Shown: positions 7,260 through 13,800 of the stretch, piece by piece
Position numbering within the stretch: the stretch's first letter is position 1
Layout of the letters: the number at the start of each line of letters is the position of its first letter
Assembly: GCA_902464595.1 (NCBI GenBank)
Contig: CABQJX010000067.1
Coordinates: 1 to 14,874, forward strand
Direction: 5' to 3'
DNA: 14,874 nucleotides
From: an uncultured Lachnoclostridium sp.
Lineage (GTDB): Bacteria; Bacillota; Clostridia; Lachnospirales; Lachnospiraceae
Translations under genes and position numbers: made by a program
The notes under the pieces: model-generated
What the model was told of the DNA's origin: nothing
The model's database searches: none
What the model saw: the letters and a program-made list of their open reading frames with translations, nothing else

Positions 7260-7285
7260 AGATTGTTAGAAAGGGATGTATGCAG

Positions 7286-7480
7286 ATGGGTTTTGGAAAA
7301 AGAATGAAAGAGCTTCTGGCAGTGATGGCAGCGCTTTTGCTGGCCGGAGGACTGGCGTGGTATCTGCTCTCCGGTTTCGGTGACCGGGGATATGAGAAGG
7401 AGGGAACTCTTGTGGAGCAGGAAGACGGCCGCCTGCTGTGCCGGAATGCTGAGAGGGGAGAGAGGGGCGGAAAACAGTGA
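7286..7480 (+). CDS. Small membrane protein at the head of the spoVAA operon, unknown function
   Basis: A 64-aa protein I do not recognise. A short basic start (MGFGKRMK) leads into a single hydrophobic helix (ELLAVMAALLLAGGLAWYLL), then a charged tail of about 35 residues ending ERGERGGKQ. This fits a small inner-membrane peptide or an uncleaved signal anchor. Start choice: ATG 7286 lies 9 bases after AAGGGA (7271-7276). An in-frame ATG at 7280 would add two residues but leaves only 3 bases of spacing. Its TGA (7478-7480) overlaps the GTG start of spoVAA as GTGA, so the two are very likely translated together. B. subtilis has no gene between sigF and spoVAA, so this is an extra member. If the sigma-G promoter upstream is real, it is made in the forespore. 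Confidence 0.68.
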   Translation: MGFGKRMKELLAVMAALLLAGGLAWYLLSGFGDRGYEKEGTLVEQEDGRLLCRNAERGERGGKQ

Positions 7481-8106
7481 CCACTCACACCGTATATCTG
7501 AAGCTGGATCAGATAACAGAGCTGACCCACAAAGACATTCTGCTAAGGGATGTGGCCCAGGTTTTATGCAGGGATCCAAAGATAGAAAACCGCTGCCGGG
7601 CTATGAAGATCATGACCGTTAAGGAGGAGCGTCACCGGCGCTATGTGATGAGCGCCCTGGATGTGATCGCTGGCTTGGAAAAGCTGGATCCTGCCATTCA
7701 GGTGGAAAATGTGGGGGAAACCGATTTCGTGGTGGCCTACAAGCCGCCTTCCCCTCCTATGTATGCCTGGCAGTGGTCAAAAATCTTCTTTGTGTGCCTG
7801 GTATGCTTTTTTGGGGCCGCTTTTGCTATTATGACCTTTAACAATGACGTGAATGTGACGGATGTGTTCCGGGAGGTGTATCAGCTGGTCATGGGGCACA
7901 GCCCCTCAGGGCCTACTGTTTTGGAAGCAGGATACTGCATCGGCCTGGCTGTGGGGATTGTCTTGTTCTTCAATCATTTTTCTTCCATTAAGCTGAATAC
8001 GGATCCTACCCCCTTGGAGGTGGAGATGCGCCTTTATGAGGACAATATTGTGAAAACAGTTGTGGCCAATGAGGAGAGAAAGGAGAAGAAGATCGATGTC
8101 ACTTGA
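7477..8106 (+). CDS. spoVAA: Stage V sporulation protein AA
   Basis: A 209-aa membrane protein, very close to the 206 aa of B. subtilis SpoVAA. It belongs to the SpoVA apparatus of the forespore inner membrane, which moves dipicolinic acid into the spore and releases it at germination. The N-terminal ~90 residues are a soluble domain (starting VYLKLDQI; RDVAQVLC at ~24-31; ENVGETDFVVAYKPP at ~77-91). Two membrane helices follow at ~102-121 and ~151-167, and the charged C-terminal tail contains TDPTPLEVEMRLYEDNIVKT. The start is GTG at 7477 with AGAGGGG at 7461-7467. Its 3' end overlaps spoVAB by 11 bases. Position directly after the sigF operon matches Bacillus gene order and supports the call. 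Confidence 0.92.
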   Translation: MTTHTVYLKLDQITELTHKDILLRDVAQVLCRDPKIENRCRAMKIMTVKEERHRRYVMSALDVIAGLEKLDPAIQVENVGETDFVVAYKPPSPPMYAWQWSKIFFVCLVCFFGAAFAIMTFNNDVNVTDVFREVYQLVMGHSPSGPTVLEAGYCIGLAVGIVLFFNHFSSIKLNTDPTPLEVEMRLYEDNIVKTVVANEERKEKKIDVT

Positions 8107-8530
8107 GATGGTTTTTCTTCTGTTTGTCGGGATATGCGCCGGAGGCATGATCGCCGCCGGCGTCTACGCCTTTTTAGCGATCATCGGCGTGTTTGCCCGG
8201 CTGATCGGAAAGACGGGAACGGGAAAGCATATTTTGCTCTATGAGACCGTGATCATGGCAGGCGGTATCCTGGGGAATATCCTGGATCTATTTGAACTTC
8301 CTATTACGATGCCTCAATGGGCAGGAAGCCTGTTTAACAGTCTGTTTGGTTTGTCTGTGGGGGTGTTTGTGGGCTGTCTGGCTATGTCTCTGGCAGAAAC
8401 CTTAAAAGCCCTTCCCACCATCAGCCGCCGGCTCCGCCTGGCTGTCGGGCTTCCCTGGCTTATCTTATCTTTGGCCGCCGGGAAGGCCCTGGGAAGCTTT
8501 CTGTATTTTTGGAAAGGAATGGGGGCTTAA
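8096..8530 (+). CDS. spoVAB: Stage V sporulation protein AB
   Basis: A 144-aa hydrophobic protein of the spore SpoVA channel complex in the forespore membrane. It shows about four membrane segments: residues ~4-30 (FLLFVGICAGGMIAAGVYAF), ~48-62, a LFGLSVGVFVGCLAMSLAE stretch near residue 85-100, and a C-terminal VGLPWLILSLAAGKALGSF helix. The conserved KTLPTISRR-like loop is present as KALPTISRRLRL. Start choice: ATG 8096 with AGGAG at 8081-8085. The frame is open further upstream, but that stretch (MRRERRRRS) is simply the end of spoVAA read in another frame. Last gene of the + strand operon; a bidirectional terminator begins 25 bases later. Confidence 0.92.
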   Translation: MSLEMVFLLFVGICAGGMIAAGVYAFLAIIGVFARLIGKTGTGKHILLYETVIMAGGILGNILDLFELPITMPQWAGSLFNSLFGLSVGVFVGCLAMSLAETLKALPTISRRLRLAVGLPWLILSLAAGKALGSFLYFWKGMGA

Positions 8531-8555
8531 AAGAGGGAAAGAAAAAACGGGAAAG

Positions 8556-8602
8556 AAAAAACCGGAGTCTGCTCTGTTTTAAGAGCAGGACTTCGGTTTT
8601 TT
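8556..8602. terminator. Bidirectional terminator between converging spoVAB and spoVAE
   Basis: The left arm (8556-8575, beginning with six A's and ACCGGAG) pairs with the right arm (8582-8602, ending TCGG plus six T's). There is one G-U pair and one bulged base, and the loop is GTTTTA (8576-8581). With an A-tract on the left and a T-tract on the right it works for both strands, which fits its place between convergent operons. Confidence 0.9.
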
Positions 8603-8640
8603 ACTTTCTAGTATGGCCTCTGGTTTGTGTGGGCGGAAAC

Positions 8641-8997
8641 CTATTCCTTCATCTTAGGCTTAAAGACAAGGGAGGCCAGGTATCCTAAGATCAGCGCCCC
8701 GCAGATACCGGCAGCGGTGGCTGTAAGCCCTCCTTTAAAGAGGCCTAAAAACCCTTCTGCGTCCACTGCCTTCTTAACGCCTTTCCACAGGGTATTGCCA
8801 AAGCCGAGAAGGGGAACAGTGGCCCCGGCTCCTGCCCATTGGCAGAAAGGCTCGTAAAGGCCGACGGCTCCCAAAAGGCTTCCGGTGCAGACCAGAGTTA
8901 CCATGACCCGTCCCGGCATCATCTTTGTTTTTTCCAATAAGATCTGGGCAAGGGCGCAGATACATCCCCCTGTCAGAAATGCTTTCATATAATCCAT
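8641..8997 (-). CDS. spoVAE: Stage V sporulation protein AE (SpoVAEb type)
   Basis: A 118-aa membrane protein of the SpoVA dipicolinic acid transport complex. It has the typical start MDYMKAFLTGGCICALAQIL and the conserved GAGATVPLLGFGNTLWKGV segment around residues 56-74. The last part is a glycine/alanine-rich helix (LTATAAGICGALILGYLASLVF). It is homologous in layout to SpoVAC, with the shared motif of GGAGA(L/T)VP(I/L)xGF. The ATG at 8997 has an AGGAGG site just upstream. Gap to spoVAD is 34 bases, so it is the last gene of the minus-strand spoVAC-spoVAD-spoVAE operon. The cytosolic SpoVAEa and the SpoVAF proteins of B. subtilis are not found here. Confidence 0.93.
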   Translation of the reverse strand: MDYMKAFLTGGCICALAQILLEKTKMMPGRVMVTLVCTGSLLGAVGLYEPFCQWAGAGATVPLLGFGNTLWKGVKKAVDAEGFLGLFKGGLTATAAGICGALILGYLASLVFKPKMKE

Positions 8998-9031
8998 AAA
9001 TTTCCTCCTGATGTTTATAACGTGATTGGCG

Positions 9032-10072
9032 TTATGAGCTGGATCCGCTGGAATACCCTATGTGTTCCAGCATAACAGCGTGAGCGATCCCCGGTATGCT
9101 CTGTCCCTCGTTAAAGCTGACCGTGGACAGCAGCGCTCCGGTAGGGACAAAAAGCACCCGTTTCCATTCCCCAGAAGCAATTTTGGGGAGGATATAGGAA
9201 CATAGGGTAACAGCCGAACAGCCGCAGCCGCTGCCTCCGGAGTGCGTGTCCTGTTTTCTGCTGTCGAAGATCTCAATTCCGCAGTCCATATGGACAGAAC
9301 TCAGATCCCTGCCCTTTTCCTTCATCAGATCCAGCAAGATGGTTCTTCCCACTTCTCCAAGATCCCCTGTGATGATGCGGTCATACCAGCCCTCGTGGAT
9401 CCCAAAATCTTCCAGATTCTGTTCGATGGTATGAAAAGCGGCAGGAGCCATGGCTGCTCCCATATTCATGGAATCCTTGATTCCCATGTCAACGGTGCGT
9501 CCGGTGGTGATCCCTGTGATCCGGGCCATCCCTTTTTTGCCGGCGGGAGAGAGGATCACTGCCCCACATCCGGTGACTGTCCAGGTAGAGCAGGGAGGCC
9601 TTTGGTTCCCGTATGCCAATGGGAAACGGAATTGCTTCTCCGCTGTGGCAAAGTGGCTGGAGGCCAGAGCCATCACCTGGGAGGCGTATCCGGCATTCAC
9701 AGTCATGGCTGCCAGACCGATGGACTCCCCCATGGTGGAGCAGGCTCCGTAAAGGCCGAAAAGAGGGATGTCCAGATCTCCCACCCCGAAAGAGGTGGCA
9801 ATGATCTGCCCCAAAAGATCCCCTCCAAAGAGGTAACGCAGATCCCCTTTGCCGATGCTGGCTTTTCCCATAGCGATCCCGGCGGCCTTTTTCTGCATGG
9901 CGCTTTCCGCCTGCTCCCAGTTATCCTGTCCAACCATATCGTCCTGTTCCACCAGATCAAAAAGGGATCCCAAGGGCCCTTCCCCTTCCTTTGATCCGAC
10001 CACCGAGGCGGCGCTCATGATCACCGGAGGATGTTCAAAAGCGATGCTGGCCTTTCCTTTTATCTGTTCCAT
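9032..10072 (-). CDS. spoVAD: Stage V sporulation protein AD (thiolase-fold)
   Basis: A 346-aa soluble protein with the thiolase/ketoacyl synthase fold that in B. subtilis binds dipicolinic acid and is needed for its uptake into the spore. Characteristic segments are FEHPPVIMSAASVVGSKEGEG near the start, FGLYGACSTMGESIGLA with Cys111 in the thiolase-like nucleophile position, CSTWTVTGCGAVILS at ~161-175, ITGDLGEVGR at ~234-243, and a glycine/cysteine-rich HSGGSGCGCSAV at ~277-288. Length is near the 338 aa of B. subtilis. ATG at 10072 with AGGAGGG upstream. The C-terminus ends in a short serine/glycine tail (SSGSSS). Lies between spoVAC (28-base gap) and spoVAE. Confidence 0.95.
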   Translation of the reverse strand: MEQIKGKASIAFEHPPVIMSAASVVGSKEGEGPLGSLFDLVEQDDMVGQDNWEQAESAMQKKAAGIAMGKASIGKGDLRYLFGGDLLGQIIATSFGVGDLDIPLFGLYGACSTMGESIGLAAMTVNAGYASQVMALASSHFATAEKQFRFPLAYGNQRPPCSTWTVTGCGAVILSPAGKKGMARITGITTGRTVDMGIKDSMNMGAAMAPAAFHTIEQNLEDFGIHEGWYDRIITGDLGEVGRTILLDLMKEKGRDLSSVHMDCGIEIFDSRKQDTHSGGSGCGCSAVTLCSYILPKIASGEWKRVLFVPTGALLSTVSFNEGQSIPGIAHAVMLEHIGYSSGSSS

Positions 10073-10100
10073 CTTGTTCCCTCCTGTTCTTGTTTCATAT

Positions 10101-10556
10101 CTACAACAGTCCCATGGTCTGGGCCGCCCAGTATATTACCCCCAGGATCCAGGAGGCCAGAAGGCCATAGAGGATCACAGGGCCTGCAATGGTGAAAATC
10201 TTACATCCTACCCCAAAGACTTCTCCCTCTGAGTGAAATTCAATGGCCGGTGCGGCTACAGAGTTGGCGAAGCCTGTGATCGGCACTAAGGCCCCGGCTC
10301 CCCCGAATTTTACCAATTTGGGATAGAGGGAGAAGCCGGTGAGCAGGATGCTGAGAAGGATCAGGCTTAACTGCATAAAGGCCCCTGCCCTTTCTTTTTC
10401 CAAGCCCATTCCATTTTGATACACATTCAAAAGCACCTGCCCCAGCAGGCAGATGCTTCCTCCTGTGAGAAAGGCGGCTCCCATTGCCTTCCACAGCTGG
10501 TTAGAAGGAGTGACCTCCTTGACATACTTCCCGTATGATTGTTTGTTGATCTCCAT
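10101..10556 (-). CDS. spoVAC: Stage V sporulation protein AC
   Basis: A 151-aa integral membrane protein of the SpoVA complex, the usual length. In B. subtilis SpoVAC is reported to behave as a mechanosensitive channel for dipicolinic acid release. The N-terminal YGKYVKEVTPSNQLWKAMGAAF matches the family opening, which is followed by TGGSICLLGQ, a membrane helix (LSLILLSILLTGFSLYP) and the signature KFGGAGALVPITGFANSVAAPAIEF (residues ~82-107). The C-terminal part has another membrane helix. ATG at 10556 with AAGGAG about 8 bases upstream. It is the first gene of the minus-strand operon and sits ~45 bases after the predicted sigma-G start. Confidence 0.94.
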   Translation of the reverse strand: MEINKQSYGKYVKEVTPSNQLWKAMGAAFLTGGSICLLGQVLLNVYQNGMGLEKERAGAFMQLSLILLSILLTGFSLYPKLVKFGGAGALVPITGFANSVAAPAIEFHSEGEVFGVGCKIFTIAGPVILYGLLASWILGVIYWAAQTMGLL

Positions 10557-10607
10557 GCTTGCTCCTTTCCCGCCGGCGGTCAGTTGCGCGCTTCCTGCGG
10601 TTTTTGT

Positions 10608-10637
10608 TAGTATGGACCGATGGAGGGGAAATGATAC
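10608..10637 (-). promoter_or_regulatory. Candidate sigma-G promoter for the spoVAC-spoVAD-spoVAE operon
   Basis: Read on the minus strand: GTATC (10637-10633) as -35, four of five positions of GnATR, an 18-base spacer, then CATACTA (10614-10608), a full match to CATnnTA. The start would be near 10600, giving a leader of ~45 bases that contains the AAGGAG site. The -10 is identical to the one before the spoVAA operon, and the gene content fits sigma-G control. Confidence 0.6.
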
Positions 10638-10740
10638 GCAAAATTTTCCTTGTGATTAAAAAAAATACCGTTTCCTTACTGGACAAACCATTACAAATGT
10701 GCTATTTTTTGAAGTAGGGATATTTAAAATGTAATCGTAA

Positions 10741-10749
10741 TGATATAAA
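10741..10749 (+). promoter_or_regulatory. Weak extended -10 promoter candidate for the long ORF
   Basis: TGATATAAA matches the extended -10 form TGnTATAAT with one difference and lies in an AT-rich stretch. The bases 17 upstream (TATTTA) are a poor -35. If used, the leader would be over 110 bases long. A TTGAAG at 10709-10714 has no well-placed -10. Low certainty. Confidence 0.3.
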
Positions 10750-10891
10750 ATATGATAGATCCGAGGCGGTGACGGCAGGCTTAAAGGTAGATTAACTTTT
10801 AGGTCTGTTTCTGTGCGTGTAAGATCATTTAAGATACAAAAGACTGATCTAGGGGAGAATATAGCGAGATGGGAAATTATACGGTTTGATC

Positions 10892-13800
10892 ATGGCATTT
10901 ACGCTGATTTTGGCTGTAGGAGCGGCTGCCTTTGGCATTCATCGGAGCACCCGGTCTGCCTCCGCCTTCTGGGGAGACGGGTATGTGGTGGAAAGCCAGA
11001 GCGGCGAGGGAGGGGCCTTGGTTTTGCAGCCCCTGTATTTTACAGCCGGAACCGCCTATAAGGAAGTCTATCCTGACCAGATCCGTTTTAAGGATCTAAA
11101 CGGTAAAAAACAGACGGTGGATCGCCGCAGTTTTATCCATTATGCAGATGATTCCATCAGTACCTTTGATCACAGCGTTGTTTTGGAATTGAACGAACTG
11201 AGCAATGGGCTGCTGAATTACTATAACGTGGGAAGCGATTCCATTATGAACTATAATGGAAACAGTTATCAGCTGGATAACCAGGGAACTCCCCTGGAAT
11301 TTGCCGACTATATATGGAAGACGTCCGAAGAAACCTATCTGGTTTCATCCCCTGAGATCCGCTTGACCCTTCCGGACGGAACGGAAAAAAGTATGGACGG
11401 CTATATGGAGCTGGACTATGTAGATGATGGGATCCTGCGCATTGCAGGAAAGGAGGAAGTTCTTCAGGTTTTGTCCATGGGAACCTCTGCCTCTTTGAGA
11501 GACGGGACGATCCTTGATCTGGAAAACAGGACCATCAAAAAGGGAGAGGAATCTCTGCTGACCTTTGATGAGATTACCCTTGCTGAGGGAGAGGAAGGTT
11601 TTGGGATCCCTGTCACGCCGGATCCGGAGCGTCAGCTGACCGTCCCCACCTTTGATATTACCACCATCGACGGAGAGGATGGAAGAAAAGGAGAGGACGG
11701 CGAAGCCGGAGCGAAAGGAGAAGAAGGACAGGAAGGGGAGGCCGGAAATGACGGTGAGGATGGCCAGAGCGGAGACGACGGCGAGAATGGTGCTTCCGGC
11801 GCTTCCGGCGGTACTGGCTCCGGCGGATCCGGGGAGACCTCGGAGAAGGTGATCATGCCTATTTATCTGCTCACAGAGTTTGAGTACGACGCAGCCTCTC
11901 TTTCTGGAGGAACCATCAGCGTAGATAATCCTGACGACGTCAACGGAGTGGAGCTGACTGAGGGAGTCCTTCGCATCCTCAATGTGGGAAACGGGAAGAC
12001 AGAGGCAGAGGAGGAAGGAAACTCTGCAAAAACAGTCAAATTTGAGGATCTGGACAGCAATACCCTGTATACGGTCAGCATCCAGGCATTGGATCCGCGA
12101 TCAGGAACGTATATTGAACTGTCACAGTCTCAGTATAAGACATTAAAGAAAGCACCTATCCTTTCTACGCCTCCGGCAGTGGCTTTCAATCCCAGGGGCT
12201 ATTTTGAGCTACGCCCGGATCTGGGAGACGGGACAGGCATCGTGGATGCAGATTACGGCATCATTTCTTACCGGTATGACATTTATGCCGCAGATGCCAA
12301 CGGGACTGCCCAGGGAATGGCCCTTACCTGCGTGGACGGGAAAGATACAGACACCTCCGTCCTCTATACAGATGGGACTGTGATCAAAAGAGATGTGTCC
12401 TATGTGGCCAGGATCGTGGTAGAATTTGACGATAATGAAAAGATTGTGGAATACGAGTCTCCGGATACGGCTCCCTTCTATCTGGAAGGGAATACGGGCG
12501 TCCCTTACTTTGTATTCAAAAAGACAAATATACAGTATGACAGCATCAAGGGGGATCTGCAGATTGATCTCAACGGCGCGGCTCTGGATGTGAGCCTGTC
12601 ATCGCCTTTGGAGGTCCGGGTGTTCCATGAGACCTTTGGAGAACAGCTGATCGCTAAATGGGAGAATCGGGATGATACGCTGAGCGGGATCCTTACCTGC
12701 AGTCTGAACCTGTCTGGCCTGCGTCCCTCCTCATCCTACCGGTTTTACCTTTATGGAAGCTATAAACAGGAAGCAGATTCCTCCGGTACAGCCGGTGTAA
12801 GGCAGCTGATCACCTCCACGGTTGTCACCACCCCGGCCGCTCCTAAGCTGGCGGCGGTGCTGTCGGATATGACCATGGATGAAACGAACGCAGACCAGGC
12901 AGTCCATCCCCTCAGCGCAAAGCTTTATTTCAGGGGAAATAAGGATACAGGGGAGGAAAATACCTCTTCACCGGATTACGCGGCAGACAAGATCCAGAAT
13001 GTATCCCTGACGCTCAAGCAGGGAAGTACGGTGGTGGGAACTATCCAGAAAACCTTTACAGTTTCCCAGATGTCAGGGGGAGATCCCGAAGGCTCTCCCT
13101 ACGAGAGTAATTTTGACGAACAATGCTACGCTTCAGGAGAGGGAGAACCCAATAAGCCCCTGATCATAACAAATGTGGACTTCAATCTGGGGGATACCCA
13201 GGTCAAGCAGAATACATATACATTGACGGTCAACTATCTGGAGGATTATACGGCAAATGAGGACTATCGGTATATGGGAAAAATTTCCACAGAGATCAAC
13301 CGGATCGATGTCACGGATAATTCCATCCAGCTGCAGCCCATGGAGACTGCGCCGGAGATTCCGGAAAAGCCCCTGGTAGTGGAAGCAGTGACCAAGACGA
13401 TGGCAAGGCAGATGGGAGTTTCCATCCCATCTGATTCGGACGATCTTCCCAATACGGCTATTGTGGGCTTTGTGTTAAAGCCTCAGTATGACAACAGCGG
13501 AAATTATGCCAGGGCTTACACCCTCTATGGATTTGACCGGAAACAATATGACGAAGCCATCGGGAAGGTGAGCCCGGATTCCAAGACGCTTTTGGCAGAT
13601 GTGGCGAAGGCGGCGGAGGCGGCGGAGGCAGGCAGCTCCTTCTCCATTTCCTTTACAAAAGATAACACCACCACCTGGGGAGAATCCCTCCCCGGCCTCA
13701 TTGTGCTCATGGGTGATGAGAGCACAGACGGCCGTATGGGGGAAGTGGGAGGAAGCGGAAGCTATAGGGGCTATAAGTACCGCTACTGTAAGCAGCTGAA

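Larger units (their letters stand above)
10557..10891. other. Divergent intergenic region between spoVAC and the long surface-protein ORF
   Basis: 335 bases with no convincing gene apart from control elements for both sides: the sigma-G-like promoter of spoVAC (10608-10637, minus) and a weak extended -10 promoter for the + strand gene (10741-10749). The part 10640-10760 is AT-rich. A 10-base GC palindrome CCGCCGGCGG (10570-10579) lies in the spoVAC leader next to its ribosome site. I saw no riboswitch fold, tRNA or repeat. Confidence 0.6.

Noticed and set aside
7052..7579. A 175-codon minus-strand frame across the end of sigF and the spoVAA leader
   Set aside because: It overlaps sigF, the predicted promoter and the small ORF, has no ribosome site, and its product is low-complexity Ser/Phe/Pro-rich.
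9242..9994. A 250-codon open frame on the + strand across spoVAD
   Set aside because: It is antisense to spoVAD, whose thiolase-fold motifs, ribosome site and operon context are clear. The antisense product has no recognisable motif.
10570..10579. GC palindrome CCGCCGGCGG in the spoVAC leader
   Set aside because: Ten bases with no loop is too short to argue for an operator without comparative data; noted only in the intergenic entry.
10756..10868. Possible riboswitch or structured leader before the giant ORF, with inverted repeat AGATCA/TGATCT (10822-10827 and 10845-10850)
   Set aside because: A 6-bp stem with a 17-base loop is within chance, and no known riboswitch core could be recognised.
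10813..11061. An 82-codon + strand frame (GTG start) overlapping the start of the giant ORF
   Set aside because: It runs in another frame through sequence that codes for the long ORF, and it has no ribosome site for its GTG. It matters only as part of the frameshift question at 10869-10892.
11632..11856. Proline/serine-rich minus-strand ORF that looks like a repeat protein
   Set aside because: It is the antisense reading of the Gly-X-Y tract (Gly codons reversed give Pro/Ser codons).
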